The notes: a model not told the origin generated them from the sequence alone. A stretch of DNA of 64,000 nt from Massiliimicrobium timonense (GCF_002160865.1 NZ_NFLJ01000001.1:1-64000), one strand, 5' to 3'. Shown: positions 25,312-35,174, numbered from the stretch's first letter. Numbers and translations are program-made.

Positions 25312-26682
25312 TTATTTATGCTTTTTATATTTTCCTCTTTTTTTATCTGTTTTGTTTTGTATTTCTTTGAATGTTTTTGGCTGAGCAAGAATAACTTTTG
25401 AAGATCTTTCGCTGAATAGAACACGCTGCTTAAAGAATTCAAAGTTTTCAATGCCTCTTGCAAGTCTTTTTAAATCCTTTGGTTTCCTGTTGAAGGATTC
25501 CATAGCTCCGTTCGATAATCTGACAGTTTTATCTAGTGAAGGCATCATTACAAATGAATGTATTATTTCTCTTTTCTTATCCTTTAGAAGTTTGGCAAAT
25601 TCAATAAATATATCTATACCTGAATTTATATATTCATCAATTAGACTATCAAGTTTTTCTTCAATAGCATCCTCTGATGTATGATTTTCATTATTGAATG
25701 ATATATATTTTTCTTTAAGGTCATGTATTGTCTTAAGATTGGAATCAATGGCATAAAATCTTCTTCTGTAGGAATCAGTCGACATGTAACAGTTGAAATG
25801 TTTGTCCATTTTCTTGGGATTATCGATTTCTATGATATGATCATCATTTTTAAGAATAATCCAATCCTTGTGCTTTAAAAGATAGTATTCATCCGATTTC
25901 CTGTCATTTTCGTATTTTCTGATAAGTTTTCTAATATATGACTGAATTCTATTGATTAGCCAGGAAATCACATGAAATGAATCTATAGAAGTCTCAGCAT
26001 TAGGAAAATATCGATTCATATAATTGAGATAAGGCTCATACATGTCAGAAATAATATACTTGACATTATTTCTTTCCTCTATGGGAATAGAGATAAAATA
26101 GGAATTCGTATATTCCTCGCGTCTTGAAGGCAAGAAATCAATGATATCATGAGTAGTGAAATCCATAATAACCAATGAATACTTACAGTCATCTCTAAAA
26201 TTGGTGAATACTTCATCAATGGAAATAATTTCAGGAAACGGAAGACGATTCATACTGACGTGCTGAAGAAAAAAATTATGAAGAGAGGTATCAGAGATAC
26301 CAAAATCATCAGCAACAGCAGAAACTGATAAAGTAAGATCAGATAATTTATTAACAGCAAGATATGTAGTTACATTTGAAATTTGTTTATATCTGGAAAC
26401 AAATTTCACATGAGGTGTATGACGTTTTTTGCATACCGGACAAACCCATGAACGCTGCTTGTATTCAAGGATAAGATGAGAGTTATCCTGAAGTATAGAA
26501 TGTTTGATTTTGCGAGTATAGACATCTTTGACACGCATTTTATGACCACAATCAATACAATATACATCACACAGTCTGTATTCAAGAGAAATGATTTTAT
26601 GATTACCATCAACTTTAAAATCAGTGACAATAATATTAGGATCATCTTCTAAATCAAGAAGTTTTTTGATAAAATTAAGAAT
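25312..26682 (-). CDS. ISL3-family transposase
   Basis: DDE transposase of the ISL3 family. Zinc-binding cysteine pairs (CIDCG and CPVCKKRH) lead an HTH (LSVSAVADDFGISDTSLH). Catalytic acidic residues are probably D in IISIDEVF, D in YIISDMYEPY, and E in NGAMESFNRKPK. The first ATG (26538) would drop the CIDC pair. A strong GAAAGGAGG site (26691-26699) lies 8 nt before an in-frame ATT at 26682 with no ATG between, so I place the start at ATT, giving about 456 residues. ATT starts are rare but documented. Confidence 0.85.
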   Translation of the reverse strand: MLNFIKKLLDLEDDPNIIVTDFKVDGNHKIISLEYRLCDVYCIDCGHKMRVKDVYTRKIKHSILQDNSHLILEYKQRSWVCPVCKKRHTPHVKFVSRYKQISNVTTYLAVNKLSDLTLSVSAVADDFGISDTSLHNFFLQHVSMNRLPFPEIISIDEVFTNFRDDCKYSLVIMDFTTHDIIDFLPSRREEYTNSYFISIPIEERNNVKYIISDMYEPYLNYMNRYFPNAETSIDSFHVISWLINRIQSYIRKLIRKYENDRKSDEYYLLKHKDWIILKNDDHIIEIDNPKKMDKHFNCYMSTDSYRRRFYAIDSNLKTIHDLKEKYISFNNENHTSEDAIEEKLDSLIDEYINSGIDIFIEFAKLLKDKKREIIHSFVMMPSLDKTVRLSNGAMESFNRKPKDLKRLARGIENFEFFKQRVLFSERSSKVILAQPKTFKEIQNKTDKKRGKYKKHK

Positions 26683-26871
26683 GGTGAAAACCTCCTTTCA
26701 AACAGATAATTTAAGCTGACACTAGAATTATAATATGAAAGGAAAAAAGGGAGAATAGCAACATGCTTTCTCCCTTAAATTTCACCCGGAAAGTCAATAA
26801 AGAGCACCCGGAAAGTTACACCCGTAAAGTTTGGCTTAAATTTCCGGGACCCGGAAAAAATTTGAATACCC

Positions 26872-26879
26872 ATAAAGTT
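26872..26879 (+). repeat. Target-site duplication, right copy (ATAAAGTT)
   Basis: Exact copy of 25045-25052 at the right border of the ISL3 element; the res frame resumes at 26880. Confidence 0.95.
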
Positions 26880-28628
26880 ATGGAAATCAACTCTGCACAG
26901 CGAGGAGCTGAGAAGGACGAAAATATTGAACAGCTGTTGTCGTTAGAAAATCCGGAGAATAAGATTGAAATTGTTATTCATGTTAATATGCTGAAAGAAG
27001 GATGGGATGTAACAAACCTTTATACGATTATCCCATTGCGAGCATCAGCTTCTGAGACTTTAACAGAGCAGACAATTGGACGTGGACTTCGTCTTCCATA
27101 TGGTGAACGCACTGGTGTTGATGAGGTTGACCGTTTATCTATTGTGAGCCACGATAAGTATGAAGCTATTATAAATTTAGCAAATGATCCGGAATCACTT
27201 GTTAGAAAAGTATATTATATTGACGAAACCGAGACTCAAACAGAAGGTCCAAAAGAAACAATTGAAATGCCAACTACTTACGACCATATTGTTGAAGATG
27301 TAAGTTTTACAGAGCAATTAGCAATGACATTGATGGAGACTCCTACCTATTCTGTTACTACAGAACAGGAAAAACCAAAAGTGGAAGAACAGGTAAAAGA
27401 AGTCGCTCAGTTTGTTGCTTCATATACTTCAAAGAGTGTTACCGAGTTAAATCGTCAGGTTAAAACTTTTAATGCTGTAAAAGACCCGGAAATACGAGAA
27501 ACTATTCACAAGACTGTTGTAGCCGAAACAATCAGACAGTTTCCACACATGAATTTGCAACCGGAAACATTGACATCAGTTGTTGAAAAAGCAATCGAAA
27601 CTTGTGTTCAAGCATTAACGGATTGCATTATTCCGATTCCTCAAACTGTTGTTCAACCTTTTAATGAAGTAAAACAAGGATTTGTAGATTTTGACTTGGA
27701 AACAAGAAGCATGAATTGGCATCCATCAAGTCAATCTATGGTTGGAACTGAACTTCGTGAAGGTGGAGAAACTTTTGAACATAATCCTGAGATAGCGGCG
27801 ACCACAAGGGTGGATTCGGCTGAAAACGAGATTGTAAGACATATCATCGTTCATGAAAATGTAGATTATTCTGCTTGTGCCGATTTACTTTATAAACTTG
27901 TCGGTGAAGCAAAGGCTCATTTCTGTACCTACTTATCAGAAGAAGACGCAGTAGAGGTTATGTATCAGCGTCAAACAACTATTGCCGATTTAATTTATTC
28001 TCAAATGATGCAACACTTTTATACAAATGAAGTTAAGTATCGTGCTACAGAAATGCGACCATTTTCTCGTATCGAAACAGGATTTGGTGGCAAAATTAAA
28101 TCTGATGAAATATACGACTTAAGAGCAACTATGCCAGCAAGTGAAGTTCGTTCGAAGGTATTTAATGGATTTAAAAAAGCTTGCCATACATTATACAAAT
28201 TTGACAGTGATACAGAACGCAAATTTGCAATTATTTTAGAGAATGATAAAACAGTAAATAAATGGATGAGACCTTCACCAAAGCAGTTCAATATTTATTA
28301 CGGTCCGGGTGGTATGAATAGATATGAACCTGACTTCATTGTAGAAACCGATAATGATATTTTTATGATTGAGACAAAAGCAAATAACGAGCTTAAGAGT
28401 AAAGATGTCATTGAAAAAGCAAAGGCTGCGAGAGAATATTGCAAAGCCGTTTCCGAATGGAATGCTGAAAATGAAGGTAAACCTTGGACTTATGTATTAA
28501 TTTCACACGATGAAGTACGCTTGAATTCTAGTTTTAAATACTTAATTGATAATAGAGTTCAATATGAACAAATGGAAATGTAAAACATCAATCGTCTTAA
28601 ACAAAAAACATATAGAAGGAGGAGCCAT

Positions 28629-30548
28629 ATGATTGTTTCAAAATTGGAGCTCTATAATTTTAGACAGTTTAAATCCTCGGGTGAATCACCGGGATTATCA
28701 GTTTCTTTTCACAAAGGATTAAATGCACTAATAGGTGAAAATGACTCGGGGAAAACAGCAATCATTGATTCCCTTAAACTTGTTCTTCTTACTCAAAGCA
28801 ATGAATATGTTCGTCCGATAGATGAAGACTTTTACGTAGATGAAGATGGAAATGTTATAAATGAATTTAAAATTAAATGTGTAATAGATAATTTTTCTCA
28901 AAATGAAGCGAAAAACTTTATTGAATATTTATGTTTTGAACATTGTGGAGAGAAAACTAATTATTCTATGCATCTCTGCTATCGTGCATGGAAAGATAAG
29001 AATAGAATCTATTCTGAATTAAGAGTAGGTTCTCTTGAAGATGGTATCGTTTTAAACGGAAAAGCAAAAGAATTACTTAAAGCCGTGTATTTAAAACCAC
29101 TAAGAGATGCCGAACGAGAAATGAGATCTGGTAGAAACTCAAGATTAGCACAGATATTATCAGGACATTCTTTATTTGTTAACAAGGAAGAACATAAACT
29201 AAAAGACATTCTTTCAAAAGCTAATCAGGATATAGAAAACTATTTTACTAAAGAAGAAGGTAAAATGGTTTTGGACAACATAAAAAATAGTTTATCATCT
29301 TTCAATGTTCCTGATACTGCCTCGGAAGCACAGGTGAAAGTTGCTGACATTCAATTAAAAAAAATATTAGAGAGCCTTTCATTAGTTGTTTCAGAAATAA
29401 ATCCGGGATTAGGAGAACTGAATTTATTATTTATTGCAGCTGAGCTATTGTTGTTAAATTCTGACACTTCGGGAGGATTAAGATTAGCTTTAATTGAAGA
29501 ATTAGAAGCTCATCTGCATCCACAAGCACAACTTAGATTAATAGATTATTTGCAGAAAGAATATGATAAAACAGGCACACAAATTATCATATCTACTCAT
29601 AGTACAATTCTTGCTTCAAAAATAAATCTAAAAAATGTGATATTACTTAAAAATAAAACAGGTTACGATATGTCATACGAGAATACTAAATTGGAAAAAG
29701 GAGATTATTTGTTTTTACAAAGATTTTTAGATGCTACTAAAGCAAACTTATTCTTTGCAAGAGGAATTTTAATGGTTGAAGGCGATGCTGAAAATCTTTT
29801 GCTCCCTGTTTTAGCTGAAGTTATAGATTGTCCACTTGAAAAACATGGTGTTTCTATAGTAAATGTGGGAAGTACTGCTTTTTTAAGATTTTCTAGGATT
29901 TTTTTAAGAAATAATGGCGAAAATATCAATGTTCCTATATCAGTTATTACCGATTGTGATATTAAACCTGAATATAAAAATGAAGGTGGAGAAGAGTTTT
30001 TTGATGAGAAAATAGAAGAATCAGAAGAAACGGTAGTCAGAAAAGAAAGTATATATACTATGGGTTCTGTAAGAGGTTATATTACACCGAGATGGACCTT
30101 GGAATATTGTTTGGCATTAAGCTGCCTTCAAGATGTATTTCATAAAGCAATTCGCTGTGGCAAAAAAATAAAAAATAGTGATAAATATACCCTTACTAAG
30201 GAAAAGCTTGCGGAAATAGAAAAAGAAATTGAGGATGATCAAAAGCAATGGGTTGGGTTAACACCGACAGAGAAGGCATATAAAATGTATCATTTGATGT
30301 TAGATAATACAGGAAAAAGCGGTTTAAAGGCAATAGTTGCCCAATGTTTAGCTGCTTTAATCAAAATGAATATTTCTATTCTTCCTGAAGGAGTCACAGA
30401 ATTAGATATGTTTGATCTTGATTTATATCAATACAAAATTGATGAGGTAAAAAAAGAAAAGTTAATGAATAAAATTGTAAAGGATCCTTATATTAAATAC
30501 TTGGTGGATGCTATAGAATATTCAGTTAACAACGGTAGAAAGGAATGA
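28629..30548 (+). CDS. OLD-family ATPase-TOPRIM nuclease (Gabija GajA-like)
   Basis: A 639-residue protein. An ABC/SMC-like ATPase head has Walker A GENDSGKT (residues 36-43) and, later, an ABC-type core with LIEELEAHLHPQAQ (Walker B) and IISTHS. A TOPRIM domain follows with LMVEGDAENLLLPVL and VITDCDI. This is the OLD layout used by GajA, a nucleotide-sensing DNA nickase. Ribosome site GAAGGAGGAGC precedes ATG 28629. The UvrD-like gene starts 7 bp after its stop, as in Gabija, but here both belong to a larger operon with SNF2, Mod and Res. The gene is intact. GajA proteins are usually somewhat shorter, so 'GajA-like' is safer than GajA. Confidence 0.8.
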   Translation: MIVSKLELYNFRQFKSSGESPGLSVSFHKGLNALIGENDSGKTAIIDSLKLVLLTQSNEYVRPIDEDFYVDEDGNVINEFKIKCVIDNFSQNEAKNFIEYLCFEHCGEKTNYSMHLCYRAWKDKNRIYSELRVGSLEDGIVLNGKAKELLKAVYLKPLRDAEREMRSGRNSRLAQILSGHSLFVNKEEHKLKDILSKANQDIENYFTKEEGKMVLDNIKNSLSSFNVPDTASEAQVKVADIQLKKILESLSLVVSEINPGLGELNLLFIAAELLLLNSDTSGGLRLALIEELEAHLHPQAQLRLIDYLQKEYDKTGTQIIISTHSTILASKINLKNVILLKNKTGYDMSYENTKLEKGDYLFLQRFLDATKANLFFARGILMVEGDAENLLLPVLAEVIDCPLEKHGVSIVNVGSTAFLRFSRIFLRNNGENINVPISVITDCDIKPEYKNEGGEEFFDEKIEESEETVVRKESIYTMGSVRGYITPRWTLEYCLALSCLQDVFHKAIRCGKKIKNSDKYTLTKEKLAEIEKEIEDDQKQWVGLTPTEKAYKMYHLMLDNTGKSGLKAIVAQCLAALIKMNISILPEGVTELDMFDLDLYQYKIDEVKKEKLMNKIVKDPYIKYLVDAIEYSVNNGRKE

Positions 30549-30555
30549 TGATTGA

Positions 30556-32484
30556 ATGGGTGATATTCATATATCTGATGATGAAATAAAAGATATAGAA
30601 AAAATTTTGTTACCTAAATCATGTTATTTTCCTGAAGATGCAAGAAAAGTTATTCGTTGCTGGAAATCATCCGAAGTTGTAGCTTGCCCTGGAAGTGGTA
30701 AAACGACAGTACTACTTGCAAAGCTCAAGATATTAGCCGAAAGAATGCCTTTTCCTAATGGAACTGGGGTATGTGTTTTGTCACATACAAATGTTGCGGT
30801 TAATGAAATAAAAACAAAACTAAACAAATATGCCGATAAGCTAATGAGCTATCCTAATTATGTAGGAACAATACAAGCCTTTATTGATCAATATGTCACA
30901 AAACCGTATTTGAAGAATATATCAACAACTTCCATACAAGTTGTTGATGATGTCACCTATGCAAATCATTTTTATAATTTGATTTGGAGTGATAAGCGTA
31001 AAACTTCTCCATATCATAAATTGCGTTATTTTATAAAGTTTCAAGTTGAAAACGGTTCTAATAAATTTAGTAGCCAAGTAAACTATATTCAAAATTTATA
31101 TTTTGATAATGATGGGTTGTTTGTTAGAGGGCAAAATCGAGCTATTGCAGGGAAAAATTCTGCTTCTGTAAGTCAATATATTCAAGCAAAAGAATCATTA
31201 TTAAAAGAGGAAGGAATCATCACGTATTCTGATGCATATAAATATGCAACGGAAGCAATTTCAAATTTGTCTTCAGAATATACGGACTTATTTGCTAAGA
31301 GGTTTCAATATGTATTTGTAGATGAATATCAAGATTGCGATTTACTACAACGACAAGTTTTAAATAAACTATTTGAAAAGAATAAAACTTGTGTATTTCA
31401 CATCGGAGATCCGGATCAGGCTATATATAGCTCAGAAGATAGCAAAGAAATAGGATGGACTCCAGATGAAGATTGTATTGAAATGCTCTGTTCTAATAGA
31501 TATGGACAAGAAATTGCTGATTTTTTGGTAAATCTAAGAACCGGTAATCGAGAAATAAAATCATCAAAGGGGTGCTTGAAGTATATCCCAACGTTGATTG
31601 TTTTTAATAATGATTCAAGGAATAAAGTTATTGAGACATTTATTAATGTGCTAAATCAATACAATTTATATGATTCAAATGGTGTCTATAAAGTTGTAGG
31701 GCTCGTAAAACGTGAAGAATTGAAAGGATTGAAAATTGGAGATTATTGGGATGGATTTGATTCGAAACAAAATATAAGAAATTTGAATAGATATTGGAAT
31801 CATATTTATATGATTGCGAACGAATTAGAAAAAGGGAAACTCTATTCAGTTGAAAAAGAAGTCCGTAAAATTTTATGTAAATTGTTTGATTTTATGGAGA
31901 TAATGGATTCTGAATCAGATTCTAAATATACGATAATCTCTATAAGAAAGATTCTTCTTGATAAGTATTATGATTTATATACGAATTGTTTGATTAAGCT
32001 ATCTAAGATGCGAGATTATAATGTTGATGAAATAAATTATGCAATAGTTGACTTAGCAAATGAAATTATTGGTAAAGAAATCGATGAAACGGATGTGTTT
32101 TCAAAAATTCCTTCTTATTATTTGGACAAATCCATTCTAAAGACTGATTGTAAGTCACAGGATAATGTTATTTTTGATGAAACTTACAAGAGAAAGATTG
32201 TATTTGATACAGTTCATGGTTGTAAGGGTGAAACTCATGATGCGACATTGTATGTGGAAACTGAGAAAAATCGTTCATCAGATATAAAACGTGTATTACC
32301 ATATTTAGGAGTTGGAAAATTAGGTAAAGGAGCAGATGTAGAACGTAGTCGTAAGTGCGTTTATGTTGGTATGAGCCGTCCAAGTAAATTACTGTGTTTG
32401 GCGGTGCAAGAATCTACATACATAAAATCTAAGAATGCTTTCTCAAATTGGAATATAGTTAATGCAGGTGATAATAAAATGTAG
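30556..32484 (+). CDS. UvrD/PcrA-like helicase (Gabija GajB-like)
   Basis: A 642-residue SF1 helicase with Walker A ACPGSGKTT (about residues 43-51), motif Ia CVLSHTNVAVNEI, motif II FVDEYQDCD, motif III GDPDQAIYSS, and C-terminal motifs DTVHGCKGETHDA and YVGMSRPSKLL. It is encoded 7 bp after the OLD gene. In Gabija, GajB is a UvrD-like helicase that assembles with GajA. It is longer than typical GajB. Last gene of the defence operon; an intrinsic terminator for the opposite strand and a short gap follow. Confidence 0.8.
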   Translation: MGDIHISDDEIKDIEKILLPKSCYFPEDARKVIRCWKSSEVVACPGSGKTTVLLAKLKILAERMPFPNGTGVCVLSHTNVAVNEIKTKLNKYADKLMSYPNYVGTIQAFIDQYVTKPYLKNISTTSIQVVDDVTYANHFYNLIWSDKRKTSPYHKLRYFIKFQVENGSNKFSSQVNYIQNLYFDNDGLFVRGQNRAIAGKNSASVSQYIQAKESLLKEEGIITYSDAYKYATEAISNLSSEYTDLFAKRFQYVFVDEYQDCDLLQRQVLNKLFEKNKTCVFHIGDPDQAIYSSEDSKEIGWTPDEDCIEMLCSNRYGQEIADFLVNLRTGNREIKSSKGCLKYIPTLIVFNNDSRNKVIETFINVLNQYNLYDSNGVYKVVGLVKREELKGLKIGDYWDGFDSKQNIRNLNRYWNHIYMIANELEKGKLYSVEKEVRKILCKLFDFMEIMDSESDSKYTIISIRKILLDKYYDLYTNCLIKLSKMRDYNVDEINYAIVDLANEIIGKEIDETDVFSKIPSYYLDKSILKTDCKSQDNVIFDETYKRKIVFDTVHGCKGETHDATLYVETEKNRSSDIKRVLPYLGVGKLGKGADVERSRKCVYVGMSRPSKLLCLAVQESTYIKSKNAFSNWNIVNAGDNKM

Positions 32485-32631
32485 CAGAAGGTTGTATTTA
32501 TCAATAAATATCTAGTAACCGCAAAATAAAAATATGATTTTTGATGATTTTGTAGTAATACTTCAGGTTTCTTTTGATAAAGAAGAATCTGTCTATTTTA
32601 TTGAATAATCTGTATTAAATTAGACAAAAAT

Positions 32632-32672
32632 GAAAAAAGACAAAGTATCATTTAAATACATAGTCTTTTTTC
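32632..32672. terminator. Bidirectional terminator between UvrD operon and the minus-strand pair
   Basis: GAAAAAAGAC (32632-32641) pairs with GTCTTTTTTC (32663-32672), with AGTAT/ATAC extending the stem inward. A- and T-tracts let it work for both converging units. Confidence 0.75.
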
Positions 32673-32734
32673 GAGATAAATTTAAAGTTTGAAGCATCTT
32701 GATGAATCTTAGTTTATTATATATTGTGGAACTT

Positions 32735-33085
32735 TTAGAATTCTATATCAGTATTAGAAATTAGTTTCTCTTTGCAATATTGAATAAATTCATTGTTTTC
32801 AGGATTTTTCATTTGCATACCAAGTATAATGCCGGTCATGAATCCAAATGAGAAATCATGGTAACGATAAACATTACTTAGTTCCATATATGCATCAAAA
32901 AGCTGATTGCTATTTCTTTCAGCTATCTCTTTGCTATATTTTTTTTCTAGTTTTAATAATATATTGTCTTCGGCAACACCAACATTTTCATTTGCTTGAA
33001 CATAGTCTGGATTATCATGAATCCTTTCTTGATAGATATCAAGATTTATGTAAGTTTCAAAAATATCTTTGATTATTTTATCCAT
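32735..33085 (-). CDS. Small helical protein next to the S24 repressor (DUF6809-like, uncertain)
   Basis: A 116-residue soluble helical protein with ribosome site GGGAGGAG upstream of its ATG. The C-terminal half (DAYMELSNVYRYHDFSFGFM, then TGIILGMQM) is the pattern I associate with DUF6809. It is encoded 92 bp downstream of the S24 repressor on the same strand. A protein of similar design (60900-61166) accompanies the chromosomal S24 module, so a shared role in these modules is possible. Confidence 0.6.
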   Translation of the reverse strand: MDKIIKDIFETYINLDIYQERIHDNPDYVQANENVGVAEDNILLKLEKKYSKEIAERNSNQLFDAYMELSNVYRYHDFSFGFMTGIILGMQMKNPENNEFIQYCKEKLISNTDIEF

Positions 33086-33177
33086 TTAAACTCCTCCCTT
33101 CGTACCCAATTATATTAAGTTGTAAAAAATCATGCAACTTTGTCAATTATGAGTATGGGAAAAGCAGAGAGTAGAAA

Positions 33178-33771
33178 CTAGAAAGTTGTTTTGCAAAACA
33201 ATACTTTTCCAATGATTTTGATATTATGTTTAGATACCTCTTTTGGATTGAATACTTTAGTTTCATAAGATGAGTTGCTAGGAATAAGAGCAATTTCATC
33301 TTTTCTTTTTTCATAAAATTTGATGGTAACTTCATCGTCAACGCAAACGACTGCAATGTCACCATTTCTCACAACATTAGTTGCTTTTACATAAACAAGA
33401 CTTCCTTCAATGATTCCAGAATCTTTCATAGAATCACCTTTTACTTTCAGAAAAAAATCACCTGATTTGTATTCTTCGGAAGAAACGATTTCTTCTCCAA
33501 GATAGTCTTGATCAAGAAACATGTCATAACCAGCTTTGACCATTCCAAGAACTGGTTTTTTTAAATCTACGACTGTACCTTGTAAAAAAGATTGAACATC
33601 AAATCCCATGATACTGCTCATTCTCTGTGCGGTATCATCTTGAAGACTTTTAATTTCTCCTCTCAGCCATCTGCATACAGTATTATGAGAAACACCAAAC
33701 TGTTCTGCCAATTCTTTGTTGTTCATATGATAACGATTTTTATATTCCTTGATAATATCTTTAAGTTCCAT
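33178..33771 (-). CDS. XRE-S24 (LexA/CI-like) self-cleaving repressor, ICE copy
   Basis: A 197-residue repressor. Residues 1-60 form an XRE HTH (NKELAEQFGVSHNTVCRWLR); residues 75-195 form an S24 peptidase. The autocleavage bond is A80-G81 (VKAGYD), the catalytic Ser S114 (KGDSMKDSG) and the Lys K151 (VTIKFYEK). Such proteins cleave themselves upon RecA activation and derepress targets. It is divergent from the Y-family polymerase gene, with an inverted repeat (33851-33879) between them, so SOS-like control of that polymerase is the natural inference. Its paralogue at 59239-59835 shares the same layout and catalytic spacing. Confidence 0.9.
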   Translation of the reverse strand: MELKDIIKEYKNRYHMNNKELAEQFGVSHNTVCRWLRGEIKSLQDDTAQRMSSIMGFDVQSFLQGTVVDLKKPVLGMVKAGYDMFLDQDYLGEEIVSSEEYKSGDFFLKVKGDSMKDSGIIEGSLVYVKATNVVRNGDIAVVCVDDEVTIKFYEKRKDEIALIPSNSSYETKVFNPKEVSKHNIKIIGKVLFCKTTF

Positions 33772-33850
33772 AATATCAATCCTTTCTTGAATTTTATTAT
33801 ATAGTATTATGACACCAATTTAAAGGGTTTAAGTAAATAATATAATCAAA

Positions 33851-33879
33851 ATATACATAAAGGTGTTGATTATGTATAT
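33851..33879. promoter_or_regulatory. Inverted-repeat operator between S24 repressor and Y-polymerase
   Basis: ATATACATAA (33851-33860) and TTATGTATAT (33870-33879) are perfect 10-bp arms separated by AGGTGTTGA. The core CATAAA, GTTGA, TATG recurs at the chromosomal S24 module (59910-59937), which supports operator function. Confidence 0.65.
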
Positions 33880-33920
33880 TTTATGTGTTTATAATAATAG
33901 CACTGAAGGAGTTGATGGTA

Positions 33921-35174
33921 ATGAGTAATATATATCTTTGTATTGATTTAAAGAGTTTTTATGCAAGTGTAGAATGTGTTGAAAGAGGTTTAGATCCCTT
34001 CGAGATTAATCTAGTAGTTGCTGACCCAACAAGAGGAAATGGTGCTATCACATTAGCTGCTACTCCAGCTATTAAAAAACATGGTGTTAAGAGCAGAGGT
34101 AGAATTTATGAGATACCAAAAGATATTGAATACATTACTGCTTCACCAAGAATGAGCTTATATATGAAATATTCTGCTAAGATCTATGGTATTTTTTTGA
34201 AGTATATTTCAAAAGACGATATTCATGTCTATTCCATTGATGAGTCTTTTTTGGATATTACATCTTATACGTCAATGTATCAGATGAATCCAAAACAAAT
34301 AGCACAAATGATACTAAATGATATTTTCAATGAAACAGGAATAACTGCCACAGTAGGCATTGGAACAAATTTATATTTGGCTAAAATTGCTCTTGATATC
34401 ACTGCGAAACATGCTAAAGACAATATGGGATATCTTGATGAAGATTTGTATAAACAGTTATTGTGGCATCATAAGCCATTAACAGATTTTTGGATGATTG
34501 GGCCAGGTACTGCCAAGCGATTAGGTATGCTTGGTATTGATGATATGTATGGTATTGCTCATTATCCAGAAAAAATACTTTATAAATTATTTGGAATCAA
34601 TGCAGAATACTTGATAGATCATTCTAAAGGGATTGAACCGGTTAGAATTTCTGATATAAAAGCATATAAACCAAAGACAAATTCTGTTTCAAATTCCCAG
34701 ATATTATTTGAGGATTACAATTACAAAGATGCTTTTTTAATTATGAAAGAAATGGTGGAATCTAATGTGCTGACATTAACTGAAAAGCATTTGGTAACAA
34801 ATCATATCAGCTTGTATATAGGCTATTCAAAAAATGTCATTAAAGCATCACATGGGAGTTGCAAAATTTCTGTTACTACAAACTCATATAAAAGATTGCT
34901 TGAGGAGTTTGTACGATTATATAAAAGAATTGTTAATCCAAATTATCCAATCAGACAGATTGGTATATCCTTTGGAAACGTTGTAGATGAAGTTTATGAG
35001 CAGTACGATTTGTTTACTGATATTGAGGAACTTGAAAAAGAGAAAAGAGTACAAGCTGCACTTGTTGAAATACGATTAAAGTATGGTAAAAATGCTGTTT
35101 TAAAAGGGATGAACCTCGAAGAAAAAGCGACACAAAGAAAACGTAATACATTGGTAGGTGGTCATAATGCCTAA
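33921..35174 (+). CDS. Y-family DNA polymerase (UmuC/ImpB-like)
   Basis: A 417-residue translesion polymerase. The first catalytic Asp lies in YLCIDLKSFYASVE (D9) and the second pair in YSIDESFLDIT (D107, E108). Helix-hairpin-helix sequence (IGPGTAKRLGMLGI) and a little-finger domain follow, ending QYDLF, a clamp-binding-like motif. AAGGAG at 33906-33911 fits ATG 33915 or 33921; 33921 gives the usual MSNIYLCIDL start. The yolD gene overlaps its 3' end. It is divergent from an S24 repressor, so it is probably a damage-induced mutagenic polymerase carried by the ICE. Confidence 0.92.
   Translation: MSNIYLCIDLKSFYASVECVERGLDPFEINLVVADPTRGNGAITLAATPAIKKHGVKSRGRIYEIPKDIEYITASPRMSLYMKYSAKIYGIFLKYISKDDIHVYSIDESFLDITSYTSMYQMNPKQIAQMILNDIFNETGITATVGIGTNLYLAKIALDITAKHAKDNMGYLDEDLYKQLLWHHKPLTDFWMIGPGTAKRLGMLGIDDMYGIAHYPEKILYKLFGINAEYLIDHSKGIEPVRISDIKAYKPKTNSVSNSQILFEDYNYKDAFLIMKEMVESNVLTLTEKHLVTNHISLYIGYSKNVIKASHGSCKISVTTNSYKRLLEEFVRLYKRIVNPNYPIRQIGISFGNVVDEVYEQYDLFTDIEELEKEKRVQAALVEIRLKYGKNAVLKGMNLEEKATQRKRNTLVGGHNA

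Larger units (their letters stand above)
25053..26871 (-). mobile_element. ISL3-family insertion sequence (1,819 bp) inside res
   Basis: Boundaries are set by the 8-bp duplication and by matching ends: left GGGTAATCAAATAATTTCC and, on the other strand, right GGGTATTCAAATTTTTTCC. Several CCGGGT motifs recur near both ends. One transposase gene runs on the minus strand, with a terminator-like hairpin at the left. The left end is tandemly duplicated (25053-25254). The element appears complete and could be active. Confidence 0.95.
24207..28583 (+). pseudogene. res: Type III restriction-system Res subunit (helicase-nuclease), 5'-truncated and IS-split
   Basis: Two parts form one gene: about 24207-25052, and 26880 to 28583. 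The first starts abruptly at motif I (LATGIGKTRLMG) and contains the DESH box (FMDESHHYH) and LTATPQIQKG. The second has helicase motifs V/VI (EGWDVTNLYTIIPLR, QTIGRGLRLPYG) and a C-terminal nuclease with a PD-(D/E)xK pattern (EPDFIVETDND followed by IETKA). Joining ...YADKV to MEINSAQRG across the ISL3 copy and one 8-bp duplication restores the frame exactly. The N-terminal segment before motif I was lost in the earlier replacement, so excision of the IS alone would not rebuild a full Res. The next gene begins 45 bp downstream. Confidence 0.9.

Noticed and set aside
26406-26645. A separate small membrane protein opposite res, in the IS
   Set aside because: It overlaps the transposase N-terminus in another frame and has no ribosome site; the transposase frame with its zinc-finger Cys pair explains the DNA.
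661-33879. CRISPR array
   Set aside because: Several hairpins and one tandem duplication occur, but no regularly spaced direct repeats with spacers were seen, and no cas genes.
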